DNA of 64,000 bases from assembly GCA_963753195.1 (NCBI GenBank), contig CAVWBH010000001.1, positions 434,001 to 498,000 on the forward strand, written 5' to 3'. Both the position numbers and the translations under genes were made by a program. The notes under the pieces are model-generated. The model was not told the DNA's origin, made no database searches, and saw only the letters and a list, made by a program, of their open reading frames with translations. The stretch comes from Palsa-504 sp963753195 (lineage in GTDB: Bacteria > Actinomycetota > Actinomycetes > Streptosporangiales > Streptosporangiaceae). Positions 26,060-34,640 of this stretch are shown here, one piece after another. Within the stretch, counting starts at the first letter, position 1. Every line of letters begins with the position of its first letter.

Positions 26060-26346
26060 GAACGAAGTCCTCCAATCCGGGGATAGTACCGAAGGATCTG
26101 CGGTACAAAACCTAACGTGGCGTAGATCTTCCAGTACGACCCGACGCCGCCCGGCGGTAGACACCTCGCGACGGTAGGATTTACCATTAATCTACATATA
26201 TGCCGAAAAATCTATAGCAAATAATCCGTTCAACAGGAGATTATACTGAACGGATCGTAGTTTCACCTACCTCGCCTGTGCACGTCGAGGCGGGCAGGCC
26301 GCCGACCCGGCCTGGACGCAGCCGACGTGCGGGAAGGACCCTGCCC
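26060..26346. promoter_or_regulatory. Divergent kamA/kdd control region with inverted repeat
   Basis: The 287-bp gap is AT-rich for this genome. It contains a perfect 9-base inverted repeat, ATCCGTTCA (26224-26232) and TGAACGGAT (26247-26255), around a 14-base centre. Candidate AT-rich -10 elements lie on both strands between 26165 and 26225. Nothing resembling a cobalamin riboswitch was found although KamDE needs B12. A common regulator of both transcription units is a reasonable inference. Confidence 0.55.
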
Positions 26347-27468
26347 ATGACGACCTCGCCTTCCGCCCCGGCCCCGGCCCAGGCCTCCAGCCAAGTTGCA
26401 GCCGCCCAGGCCCGGCCGGCCGCGGCCCGGCTGGCCTCGCCGCTCGGCGTGCACCGGGTGCTGGACCCGCCCGGCGTGCTGCCGCAGGCGGCGTGGCGGC
26501 TGGACCCGGATCCGGCGATCGCGCCGGATGAGGTCCGGGTCCGCGTCGACCGGCTGAACCTGGACGCCGCCTCCTACCGGCAGCTGCGCGAGGCCTACGC
26601 CGGCGACCCGGACAAGATCAGGGCCGCGGTGGCCGAGATCATCGCCACCCGGGGCAAGATGCAGAATCCGGTCACCGGGTCGGGCGGCATGCTGACCGGC
26701 ACGGTCGAGGCGGCAGGCCCGCGGTCCCCGCTCGGCCTGCAGCCGGGCCAGCGCATCGCCACCCTGGTCTCGCTCACCCTGACCCCGCTGGACATCACCG
26801 ATGGCCTGGCCGGCTGGGACGGCCTGTCCGAGCAGGTGCCGTGCGAGGGGCACGCCATCTTGTTCGCCCGGTCCATCGCCGCCGTCCTGCCCGAAGACCT
26901 CCCGGTGCCGCTGTCGCTCGCGGTCCTGGACGTGTGCGGCGCCCCCGCCCTGACCAGCCGTGTGGTGAAGGAAGGCGCAGTGGTGGTGATAATCGGCGCC
27001 GCCGGGAAGAGCGGCTCCCTGTCCGCCGCGGCCGCCCGCCGGTCAGGCGCGAGCAAGGTCATCGGCATCGTCCCCGACGAGGCCGAAGCCGCCCTGCTTC
27101 GCGATCACGCCGCTACGCAGGAGTCCCCCCTGGCCGACGAGATCGTGATCGCGGACGCCCGGGACCCGGTGGGCCTCGCGGAAAAGGTGCAGGCCGCCGG
27201 CGGCCCGGCGGACGTGACCGTGGTGTGCGTGGACGTGGCCGGCTGCGAGGGCGGCGCCATCTTGTCCACCGCCCAGGGCGGCACGGTGATCTTCTTCTCG
27301 ATGGCGACATCGTTCAGCGCCGCGGCGCTCGGCGCGGAGGGCCTGGCCGCCGACGTGAGGATGCTGGTCGGGAACGGCTATGTGCCCGGGCACGCGGACC
27401 TCGCCCTCGGCCTGGTCCGGGAGAACCCGCGCGTGCGCGCGCTGTTCGAACGGAGGCTGCGGCCATGA
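26347..27468 (+). CDS. kdd: L-erythro-3,5-diaminohexanoate dehydrogenase
   Basis: Oxidative deaminase converting 3,5-diaminohexanoate to 5-amino-3-oxohexanoate with NAD(P). The 373-residue product has an Ala-rich N-terminal extension (1-30), then SPLGVHRVLDPPGVLPQAAWRLD, typical of Kdd. The Rossmann segment VVVIIGAAGKSGSLSAAAARR comes next and FFSMATSFSAAALGAEG lies near the C-terminus. Its stop overlaps the kamD start (ATGA), and synteny with kamDE and kal makes the assignment firm. It is first gene of the plus-strand unit; a leader of roughly 90 bases separates it from the inverted repeat. Confidence 0.9.
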   Translation: MTTSPSAPAPAQASSQVAAAQARPAAARLASPLGVHRVLDPPGVLPQAAWRLDPDPAIAPDEVRVRVDRLNLDAASYRQLREAYAGDPDKIRAAVAEIIATRGKMQNPVTGSGGMLTGTVEAAGPRSPLGLQPGQRIATLVSLTLTPLDITDGLAGWDGLSEQVPCEGHAILFARSIAAVLPEDLPVPLSLAVLDVCGAPALTSRVVKEGAVVVIIGAAGKSGSLSAAAARRSGASKVIGIVPDEAEAALLRDHAATQESPLADEIVIADARDPVGLAEKVQAAGGPADVTVVCVDVAGCEGGAILSTAQGGTVIFFSMATSFSAAALGAEGLAADVRMLVGNGYVPGHADLALGLVRENPRVRALFERRLRP

Positions 27469-29021
27469 CCGGCAAGCTTGACCTCGATCCCGCGCTGGTC
27501 CGCCGGGCCCGCGAGCTGGCCCGGCGGGCCGGCGAGCCCGTCACCGAGCTGGCCCGCACGCACACCACGGTGTCGGTGGAACGGGCCGTGCTGCGGCTGG
27601 CCGGGCTGGACGGCGCCGACTCCGACGGGATGCCGTGGGTGAACCGGCTCGCCGACGCGGTCCGCGAGGCCGCCGGGCTCGAGCACGGCATCGCCCTGCC
27701 GGTCTGGGATGCGATGCTGGCCGGCGGCTACCCGGACCTGCGCACGCTGGCCGCTGACGCGGCCGCGGGCCAGGTGAAGTTCCGCCTTCCCGGGGGGCAC
27801 GAGGGGGACGCGGCCCGGGAAGCCGCGCTTCGTTCGGTCAAAAATGGCATCGCCCGGATCGACGCCCAGCGGGCCGAGCGGGACCGGATGCTGGCCGTCA
27901 CCGCCGACCCGCCGATGCCGTGGATCTACCTGATCGTCGCCACCGGGGACATCTACGAGGACATCCCGCAGGCCCAGGCGGCGGCGCGGGAGGGTGCGGA
28001 CGTCATCGCGGTGATCCGGTCCACCGGGCAGTCGCTGCTGGACTACGTGCCCGACGGCGCGACGCGGGAGGGATACGCGGGCACGTACGCCACCCGGGAG
28101 AACTTCCGCCTGATGCGGGTCGCGCTGGACGACGTGTCGCGGGAGCTGGGACGCTACGTCCGGCTGACCAACTACGCCTCCGGGCTGTGCATGCCGGAGA
28201 TCGCGGCGCTGGCCGGGCTGGAACGGCTGGACATGATGCTGAACGACTGCATGTACGGCATCATCTTCCGCGACATCAACCCGGTGCGGACGTTCATCGA
28301 CCAGCGGTTCTCCCGCCAGGTGCACGCGCGGGCGGGCATCGTCATCAACACCGGCGAGGATAACTACCTGACCACCGCCGATGCGGTGGACGCCGCGCAC
28401 ACGGTGGTGGTCTCGCAGCTGCTGAACGAGTACTTCGGCCGCGAGGCCGGGCTGGCCGACGCCCAGCTCGGCCTGGGGCACGCGTTCGAGATCAACCCCG
28501 ACGTGCCGGACTCGTTCCTGCTCGAGCTGGCTCACGCCCTGCTGATCAGGGAGCTGTTCCCGGACGCGCCGCTGAAGTACATGCCGCCGACCAAGCACAT
28601 GACCGGCAATGTGTTCGCCGGGTACCTGCTGGACGCGTTCTTCAACCTGTGCGGGGTGATGACCGATCAGTCCATCCTGCTGGTCGGGATGATGACCGAG
28701 GGCATCCATACCCCGTTCTTGTCCGACCGCGACCTGGCCCTGGAGAACGTCCGGTACGTGCGCCGGGCCGCGGGCCGGCTGGGCGAGTCGTTCCGGCCCG
28801 AGCCGGACGGGTTCGTGGCCCGCCGGGCCCGGCAGGTGCTCGGCGAGGCCGTCGACCTGCTGGGCAAGATCGGCTCGCAGGGGCTGCTGACCGCCATCGC
28901 CGAGGGGACGTTCGGGGTGACCAGGCGCCCGCCCGACGGCGGCCGCGGCCTGGAGGGGGTAGTGGAACGCGCCGAGGGCTACTACAACCCGGCGTCCGAG
29001 CTGCTGGAGGTGACGCAGTGA
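27465..29021 (+). CDS. kamD: Lysine 5,6-aminomutase alpha subunit
   Basis: Catalytic subunit of the B12- and PLP-dependent mutase that moves the terminal amino group of beta-lysine (or D-lysine) to C5. The 518-residue TIM-barrel protein begins LDLDPALVRRARELARRAGEP. It includes WIYLIVATGDIYEDIPQ, VIAVIRSTGQSLLDYVPDG, the SGLCMPEIAALAGLERLDMML region and NNCGV-like FFNLCGVMTDQSI, all characteristic of KamD. The size equals that of clostridial KamD. ATGA overlap with kdd and GTGA overlap with kamE imply coupled synthesis of both subunits. Confidence 0.93.
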   Translation: MTGKLDLDPALVRRARELARRAGEPVTELARTHTTVSVERAVLRLAGLDGADSDGMPWVNRLADAVREAAGLEHGIALPVWDAMLAGGYPDLRTLAADAAAGQVKFRLPGGHEGDAAREAALRSVKNGIARIDAQRAERDRMLAVTADPPMPWIYLIVATGDIYEDIPQAQAAAREGADVIAVIRSTGQSLLDYVPDGATREGYAGTYATRENFRLMRVALDDVSRELGRYVRLTNYASGLCMPEIAALAGLERLDMMLNDCMYGIIFRDINPVRTFIDQRFSRQVHARAGIVINTGEDNYLTTADAVDAAHTVVVSQLLNEYFGREAGLADAQLGLGHAFEINPDVPDSFLLELAHALLIRELFPDAPLKYMPPTKHMTGNVFAGYLLDAFFNLCGVMTDQSILLVGMMTEGIHTPFLSDRDLALENVRYVRRAAGRLGESFRPEPDGFVARRARQVLGEAVDLLGKIGSQGLLTAIAEGTFGVTRRPPDGGRGLEGVVERAEGYYNPASELLEVTQ

Positions 29022-29779
29022 GCGCGGCCGGGATCGTCCGTCCGTACGGGGACACCACCGGGGACGGGCGGGTGCAGGTGTCGTTCACGCTGCCCGTGCC
29101 GTTCGGCGACGAGACGCAGCGGGCCCGGGCCGAGGGCGCCGCCCTGCAGCTGGCGGCCAAGATGGGCCTGGATCCCGCGATGGTCGTGCACGCCAAGGGG
29201 ATCGGGCCGGACTTCACCTTCTTCATCGTGTACGGGCGGGTCAGCCACGTTGTCGACTTGTCGGCGGTGACCGTAGCCGAGCGGGAGTTCCCGGTCCTGC
29301 CGGCGGCGGAGGTGAACCTGCGGATCCGTTCGGCGCTGGGCCGCAAGCTGGTCGTGGTGGGCGCGTGCATCGGCACCGACGCGCACACGGTCGGCATCGA
29401 CGCCATCCTCAACGTCAAGGGGCACGCGGGGGAGAAGGGCCTGGAGTACTACCGGGAGATCCGGGTGGTGAACATGGGCGCCCAGGTCGGCGTAGCCGAC
29501 CTGGTGGCCCGGGCCGCCGCGGAGCACGCCGACGCGGTCCTGGTCAGCCAGGTCGTGACCCAGCGCGACGCCCACCTGTCGAACACCCGGGAGATGTCGG
29601 CCGCGTTCGGCGCCGGGTTCGGCTCGCACCGGCCGCTGCTGGTGGCGGGCGGACCCCGGTTCGACCCGGGCGCGGCAGCCGATCTCGGCGTGGACAAGAT
29701 CTTCGGCCGCGGCACCACGCCCGGCGAGGTGGCCAGCTACCTGGTTCACGCTCTGGCCCCGCTGCGGGAGGCCGCGTGA
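29018..29779 (+). CDS. kamE: Lysine 5,6-aminomutase beta subunit
   Basis: B12-binding partner of KamD. The 253-residue protein has a dimerisation domain (FTLPVPFGDETQRARAEGAALQLAAKMG) and a Rossmann-type cobalamin domain. The latter contains GTDAHTVGIDAILNVKG, with cobalamin-ligand His at about 123 and the PLP lysine at about 134. The 11-residue spacing equals that of the His133 and Lys144 pair known in Clostridium sticklandii. The GTG start is within the kamD stop. Both catalytic residues are present, so the enzyme should be active. Confidence 0.93.
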   Translation: MSAAGIVRPYGDTTGDGRVQVSFTLPVPFGDETQRARAEGAALQLAAKMGLDPAMVVHAKGIGPDFTFFIVYGRVSHVVDLSAVTVAEREFPVLPAAEVNLRIRSALGRKLVVVGACIGTDAHTVGIDAILNVKGHAGEKGLEYYREIRVVNMGAQVGVADLVARAAAEHADAVLVSQVVTQRDAHLSNTREMSAAFGAGFGSHRPLLVAGGPRFDPGAAADLGVDKIFGRGTTPGEVASYLVHALAPLREAA

Positions 29780-30171
29780 GTGGCCACGTGGGCCTGACCG
29801 TGACCCAGCGCAGGTACGTCAGATACGGGGACGCCCACTACGGCGGAAGCCTGGTGGACGGCGCATACGTGCTCGGGCTGTTCGGCGACGTGGCGACCGA
29901 GGCGTGTATCCGGATGGACGGCGACGAGGGCCTGTTCGCGTCCTACTCCGACGTGCAGTTCCGCGCGCCGGTGCGGGCCGGTGACGTCATCGAGGCCACG
30001 GCCACGGTCACCGCCGTCGGCCGGCGCAGCAGGCAGCTCGCCTTCGAGGCCCGCGTGGTGTGCCGGGCCGACCCGGCGCGCGGGCCGTCGGCCGCCTCGG
30101 TGCTCACCGATCCGGTCGTCGTCGTCACCGCGGCCGGCACCGTCGTGGTGCCGGCTACGGCCGCTGGCTAA
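29776..30171 (+). CDS. kal: 3-aminobutyryl-CoA ammonia lyase
   Basis: Hotdog-fold lyase removing ammonia from 3-aminobutyryl-CoA to give crotonyl-CoA. The 131-residue product starts at GTG in the kamE stop and reads VTQRRYVRYGDAHYGGSLVDGAYVLGLFGDVATE, then a hotdog strand FRAPVRAGDVIEATATVTAVG; family length and pattern fit. It follows kamE directly. The gene for the intervening step, 3-keto-5-aminohexanoate cleavage enzyme (Kce), is not in this window. The stop codon TAA lies in CTAAGC, which may be the outer end of the following IS remnant. Confidence 0.87.
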   Translation: MSGHVGLTVTQRRYVRYGDAHYGGSLVDGAYVLGLFGDVATEACIRMDGDEGLFASYSDVQFRAPVRAGDVIEATATVTAVGRRSRQLAFEARVVCRADPARGPSAASVLTDPVVVVTAAGTVVVPATAAG

Positions 30172-31263
30172 GCTGCGGCCTGATCATCGAAGCCACGCTG
30201 AATGTGTGATTCCCGTGACGAGCGTTGCTGCCGGTGCGAGCCCAGCGGCCCGCGGACTGCGGCCCAGCAAGGGCCAAGCCCGGTACGGCAGGATCGTGGA
30301 TCGCTACTGCCCGCCCGGCGGCTGCACCGGCACGATCATCGTCCGGATGGACTCGGCCTACTACAACGCCGCGGTCATCGGCGCGGTCCGCGGCCAGGGC
30401 GCACGGTTCTCCGTCACCGTCCCGATGAACACCAGCATCCGCGCCGCCATCGCCGCCATCGGCGACGATGCCTGGACTGCGATCCGGTACGCGCACGCGG
30501 TCTGGGACGACCAGCTGGACTGCTGGATCTCTGACGCCGAGGTCGCCGAGACCCAGTACACGGCCTTTGCGTCGAAGAAGGGCCAGGCCGTCACCGCGCG
30601 GCTGATCGTCCGCCGGGTCCGGGACCTGAACACCAAGGCCGGCGCCGGCCAAGACGAGCTGTTCCCTGTCTGGCGTTACCACGCGGTCTTCACCGACTCG
30701 CCGTTCGAACTGGTCCAGGCCGAGGGGCAGCACCGCGACCACGCCGTCGTCGAGCAGGTCTTCGCCGACGTCACCAGCGGGCCGCTCGCTCACATGCCCT
30801 CCGGGGTTTTCGCCGCGAACGCCGCGTGGCTGTCGATCGCGGCCATGGCGCACAACCTGGTCCGCGCGGCCGGCGCGCTGGCCAGCCTGCCCTTCGCGAA
30901 GGCCCGGGCCGCAACCATCCGCCGCGACCTGATCGCGGTCGCCGGCCGCACCGCCCGCCACGGCAGGGGCCACATCACCGTGCACCTGCCCCAAGGCTGG
31001 CACCGCGAACAGGAATGGCTGAACCTGTGGGACGCGGCCTGCGGGCCGCCCGCCGCAGCGGCCTGACCAGCCCCGAACCGGTCCGCACCCCCGACGGCCC
31101 CCGCGGCCACCCGCAACCCCGTCCCCCAAACCAGAAACCCAGGACAAGCCGCACAGCAGGCGAGCGGCGGGACACCCGCACCCAAAGTCACCTCGCAAAA
31201 TTCCCCGTGCAGGAATCAAGCCCGAAACGAGCTACCGGAATGGGCCGGTGGATCGAGGCTTAG
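30168..31263 (+). mobile_element. IS1380-family element, internally deleted remnant
   Basis: A truncated IS1380-type transposase gene is flanked by CTAAGC on the left (30168-30173) and its complement GCTTAG on the right (31258-31263), with partial match continuing inward. The span of about 1.1 kb is shorter than the roughly 1.6-1.7 kb of complete elements; the missing part corresponds to the transposase N-terminus. The ends are inferred, the transposase homology is clear. Confidence 0.5.
30215..31066 (+). pseudogene. IS1380-family transposase, N-terminally truncated
   Basis: The 283-residue frame from GTG 30215 matches the catalytic and C-terminal parts of IS1380-type DDE transposases. These include GTIIVRMDSAYYNAAVIGAV (catalytic Asp), ARFSVTVPMN, AVWDDQLDCWISDAEVAE, YTAFASKKGQAVTARLIVRR, YHAVFTDSPFELVQAEGQHR, and HAVVEQVFADV with the last acidic residue. 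About 170 N-terminal residues, including the first DNA-binding region, are absent; the first 25 residues (SVAAGASPAARGLRPSKGQ) do not fit the family. It is probably inactive, and lies directly after kal. Confidence 0.85.
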
Positions 31264-31430
31264 TCGCGGCTGAAGGTAACGGCATAACGCAATCATCAGG
31301 TTCGCGATTAAACGTCGCGATAAGCCCGATAGTGCATCTGCCAGGATGTCGCCGCCGATCCGTCCGTGCTGCTATTCTGTGCCGGTCTCGGGCCAGATTT
31401 AATGGCGATAAAAACCAGCGAGGGGGATAA
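31264..31430. other. Intergenic region before the lamin-tail gene
   Basis: With the IS right flank this makes a 364-bp stretch without genes (31067-31430). The part after 31264 is AT-richer than its surroundings and probably holds the promoter of the lamin-tail gene; TATTCT at 31373-31378 is a possible -10. No RNA gene or further repeat was recognised. Confidence 0.35.
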
Positions 31431-31895
31431 ATGCGGAAAATAGGTGCATTCGTGATGACCGGGCTGCTGGGGCTGGCCATGGCGTTCGGCCTCACGATGG
31501 CCTCTGGCTCGGCGGCGCAGGCCGCGACGTACCGGATGCAGCTTTACGAGATCTGGTATAACTCACCAGGCCCGGACCACGGCGGCGACGCGAGCCTGAA
31601 CCACGAGTGGGTGGAACTGCACAACACGTCGGGCGCCAGCATTAACCTGAGCCGCTGGACGCTCCGTGACAAAGCCGGGCACGTATTCGTGTTCGGTTCC
31701 TACACCATCAAGCCGCATGGGTACGTGACCATCCACACCGGCCACGGTACCCGTACGCAGACCGACCGGTACTGGAACCATTCCTGGTACATCTGGAACA
31801 ACACCGAGGATACGGCGATCCTGCGGAACCAAAACGGCACCACGATCGACTCGTGCACCTACCAAGGCACCAGCCGAGGCTACGTTTACTGCTGA
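31431..31895 (+). CDS. Secreted lamin-tail-domain (LTD) protein
   Basis: A 154-residue exported protein. A Sec signal peptide (MRKIGAFVMTGLLGLAMAFG, cleaved after about ASGSAAQAA) precedes one lamin-tail domain: LYEIWYNSPGPDHG, LNHEWVELHNTSGASINLSR, WTLRDKAGHVFVFG and DTAILRNQNGTTIDSC. Bacterial LTDs occur on extracellular nucleases and surface proteins; here the domain stands alone, so a surface-binding role is more likely than catalysis. GAGGGGG lies 6-13 bases before ATG 31431. Its 3' end overlaps the convergent MFS gene by 10 bases. Two Cys near the C-terminus could form a disulfide. Confidence 0.87.
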   Translation: MRKIGAFVMTGLLGLAMAFGLTMASGSAAQAATYRMQLYEIWYNSPGPDHGGDASLNHEWVELHNTSGASINLSRWTLRDKAGHVFVFGSYTIKPHGYVTIHTGHGTRTQTDRYWNHSWYIWNNTEDTAILRNQNGTTIDSCTYQGTSRGYVYC

Positions 31896-33097
31896 ACCCG
31901 CGGTGCCCCGCGCGGCCGCTGGATGAGGCCGAGCGTCACCAGGCAGGCCCCGGCGAGCAACGAGTACGGAACCAGGTCTGAGGTGGCCTGCGCCAGGGCC
32001 CCGCTGCCCGCGGCGGAGATGGCCTGGCCGGCCGCCCAGGCCAGGTTCCCTACCCCGAACGCCAGGCCCTGGTCGATCTTCAGCCGGCTGGCGCCCTCGC
32101 TGAGCAGGGTCATGGCCGGGGTGAACAGGACGCCGAAGGCCGGCATGCCGACGATCAGCACCAGCACCAGCAGCCAGCTGATGCTCAGCGTCGGCGCCAG
32201 CAGGGCCACGGCCGTCGCGCCGATCAGGGAGACCTTGATCGGCGCAAGGGGGCCGCGGCGGTCGGCCTGCCGGCCCGCCAGTGGGGCCAGCCCGGCCTCC
32301 AGTCCCGCGGACGCCAGGAACGTGGCCGCGATGACCAGCGTGCTCAGGCCCAGGCTGGCCAGCCGCAGCGGGGCCAGCAGGTCGATCATGCCGAACGCGA
32401 TGCCGGCCAGCATGGTCAGCCACAGCCCCAGTTCCACCCGCCGGTCCCGGAGCGCGGGCAGGATGACCCGCCAGGCCTGGGGCGCAGACGCCTCCGGGGC
32501 GGGCATTGCGAGCGTCACCGCCATGAGGACGCCGCCGAGGACCGCAGCGGTGGAGAACGCGGGCCCGGTGCCCACCCAGCCGGCCAGCGCCCCGACCACC
32601 GGGCCGAACAGCGCACCGCCCACAGCCGCTCCCATGGCCGTGCCCAGCAGCTGGCCGCGTCGCTCGGGCGGGGCCTTGGTGGCCAGCCAGGCCAGCCCGG
32701 CGGCCCAGGTGCACGCCCCGGCCAGGCCCTGGACGAACCGGGCGCCGTCGAGCGCAGCGGCCGTGTCCACCCAGCCGAAGACCAGGGTGGACACGCTCAT
32801 CAGGGCCAGGCCGAGCAGCGTCACGGTCCGGTAGCCCAGCCGGCTCGCCAGCACCCCGGCGGGCAGCGCCCCGATCAGGGTGCCCAGCGGGTAGCTGGCC
32901 ACCAGCAGGCCCGCGCCCGACTTGGTCAGGTGAGCTGCGTGGGTGTAGTGCGGCAGCAGCGGGGTCAGCGCGGTGAAGAACATCGTGTCCACCAGCACCA
33001 GCAGGCACACGAACGCGACCAGCGCCCGCACCGGAGGTGGCAGCCGGGCTTGCGCCACCGCGCGGCCCGCGGCGACGTCACCGGAGGAAGACGGCAC
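31886..33097 (-). CDS. MFS transporter
   Basis: A 403-residue membrane protein with about 12 transmembrane segments. The major-facilitator pattern includes GVLASRLGYRTVTLLGL (loop 2-3 signature), GLAGACTWAAGLAWLATKAPPERRG, and a second half from LWLTMLAGIAFGMIDL. It is probably a proton-driven exporter; the substrate is not deducible. The start is GTG 33097 (VPSSSGDVAAG); longer in-frame residues are Arg-rich and unlike a transporter N-terminus. It diverges from the MATE gene 79 bp away, so two exporters of different classes share a control region. Confidence 0.88.
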   Translation of the reverse strand: MPSSSGDVAAGRAVAQARLPPPVRALVAFVCLLVLVDTMFFTALTPLLPHYTHAAHLTKSGAGLLVASYPLGTLIGALPAGVLASRLGYRTVTLLGLALMSVSTLVFGWVDTAAALDGARFVQGLAGACTWAAGLAWLATKAPPERRGQLLGTAMGAAVGGALFGPVVGALAGWVGTGPAFSTAAVLGGVLMAVTLAMPAPEASAPQAWRVILPALRDRRVELGLWLTMLAGIAFGMIDLLAPLRLASLGLSTLVIAATFLASAGLEAGLAPLAGRQADRRGPLAPIKVSLIGATAVALLAPTLSISWLLVLVLIVGMPAFGVLFTPAMTLLSEGASRLKIDQGLAFGVGNLAWAAGQAISAAGSGALAQATSDLVPYSLLAGACLVTLGLIQRPRGAPRVQQ

Positions 33098-33176
33098 CCC
33101 AGCAGTCTGCCATCCGGATGGCGAGACGGCCGACCGGGTTTTGCGCCTGCCTCCGCCCGCCCGGAGACTATGGATC

Positions 33177-34493
33177 ATGCTCACCAGGCCAGGACGCGTC
33201 CGGCCGGACCGCGACCTGGACCGGCGCATCGCCGCGCTGGCCCTGCCGGCGCTCGGCGCGATCGCCGCGGAACCTGCCTACAGCCTGGCCGACACCGCGA
33301 TCGTCGGCCACCTGGGCGCTGCCCCGCTCGGGTCGCTGGCCATCGCCTCGACCGCGCTGAACGCGACCGCCTGGCTCGCCATTTTCCTGACCATGGCCAC
33401 CACCTCAGCGGTGGCCGGCCTGGCCGCGGGCCGCGCCGCCGACCGGGCGGCCCGGACCGCCGGGTCGGCCTACCTGGTGGCGGCCGGGGGCGGGATCGTG
33501 ATCGCGCTGGCCCTGCTGGCCGCGGCGACCCCGGTCGCCACCGTGCTGGGCGGCGGGCACGGGCCCGTCGTGTCCGGCGCGGCGGACTACCTGCGGGTGT
33601 CCGCGGTCGGCCTGCCGTTCCTGTACGTGTCGTTCGCCGGGAACGGGCACCTGATCGGCCTGGCCGATACCCGCACGCCGCTGCGCATCGCGGTCACCGC
33701 CAACGTGGCCAACGTGCTGCTGGAACTGGCCCTGGTCTACGGCCTGCACCTGGGCCTGCTCGGCTCGGCCTGGGGTACGGTCATCGCCCAGGTCATCGCG
33801 GCCGGCCTGTACGCCGCCGCCTCCTGGCGCCGGGCCCGGATCCGGCCGGCCCGCCCCGGCCGCGACGAGGTGACCGCCCTGCTGCGGGACGGCCACCGGC
33901 TCTCGGTCCGGACGATAGCCCTCGGCGTGGTCCCGCTGACCACGACTGCGATCGCGGCCCGGCTGGGACCGGTGCCGCTCGGCGGCCAGCAGATTGCCAT
34001 GCGCGTCTGGTACCTGCTCGCGCTGCTGCTGGACGCGCTGGCCGTCCCGGCCCAGGTGTTCGTCAGCTCCCGCCTCGGGTCGGGCGACAAGCCGGGCGCG
34101 CATCAGGTCGGGCGGCGCACGCTCCGGCTCGGCCTTCTGGCCGGGATCGCGATGGGCGTGGTGACCGCCGCGCTGGCGTTCGGCATCCCCTACCTGTTCA
34201 CCCAGGACGCGGCGATCCGGCACGCCGCCACCACGGCCCTCCTGGTGGCGGCCGTCACCCAGCCCGTGACCGCGCTGGCCTTCGTCCTGGACGGCCTGAT
34301 CCTCGGCCTCGCGGACTACGTGGCCATGCTCCGCGCCATGGTGCTGGCCGTATTCGCCTACCTCCCGCTGGCCGCGCTCGTCCTGGCCTTCCCCCGCCTC
34401 GGCCTGCCCGGCATCTGGGCCGCGCTCGGCGTGTGGCTGGCGGCCCGGGCCGCCCTCCTCGGCCGCCGCTGGCACGCCGAGTTCACCGCCTAA
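33177..34493 (+). CDS. MATE-family efflux transporter (DinF-like)
   Basis: A 438-residue multidrug and toxin extrusion protein. RIAALALPALGAIAAEPAYSLADTAIVGHLG is the DinF-subfamily N-terminus with the conserved Asp in helix 1. Twelve hydrophobic helices follow in two homologous halves, the second starting near SVRTIALGVVPLTTTAIAARLG. DinF-type MATEs use Na+ or H+ to expel cationic drugs. The start ATG 33177 follows a weak GGAG. It diverges from the MFS gene. Confidence 0.9.
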   Translation: MLTRPGRVRPDRDLDRRIAALALPALGAIAAEPAYSLADTAIVGHLGAAPLGSLAIASTALNATAWLAIFLTMATTSAVAGLAAGRAADRAARTAGSAYLVAAGGGIVIALALLAAATPVATVLGGGHGPVVSGAADYLRVSAVGLPFLYVSFAGNGHLIGLADTRTPLRIAVTANVANVLLELALVYGLHLGLLGSAWGTVIAQVIAAGLYAAASWRRARIRPARPGRDEVTALLRDGHRLSVRTIALGVVPLTTTAIAARLGPVPLGGQQIAMRVWYLLALLLDALAVPAQVFVSSRLGSGDKPGAHQVGRRTLRLGLLAGIAMGVVTAALAFGIPYLFTQDAAIRHAATTALLVAAVTQPVTALAFVLDGLILGLADYVAMLRAMVLAVFAYLPLAALVLAFPRLGLPGIWAALGVWLAARAALLGRRWHAEFTA

Positions 34494-34529
34494 CCGGGTC
34501 CGGGAGTCCGGTTCCCGGTGCGCGAGCCA

Positions 34530-34562
34530 CGGGCCGTTCGGCCCGATGATCTTGTATAAAGG
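34530..34562 (+). promoter_or_regulatory. DevR/OsdR-like palindrome with -10 element
   Basis: CGGGCCGTTCGGCCCG (34530-34545) has perfect 7-base arms and resembles the GGGCCGATCGGCCC box of the actinobacterial dormancy/hypoxia regulator DevR (OsdR in Streptomyces). A TATAAA -10-like element lies 10 bp downstream (about 34555-34560), so the palindrome would occupy the -35 area, as activator sites of this regulator do. The regulator itself is not in the window. Confidence 0.5.
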
Positions 34563-34640
34563 TGATAGCGAAAAAACCATCGAAATGGACATGGATATAT
34601 TACGGTCAGCAGTGATTAAGTTCGAGGAGAGGGGGAGGCC

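Noticed and set aside
26060..26346. Possible cobalamin riboswitch before the B12-dependent mutase operon
   Set aside because: I could not find the conserved B12-box GCCACTG and the surrounding folds; the leader between the inverted repeat and kdd is short and lacks the pattern.
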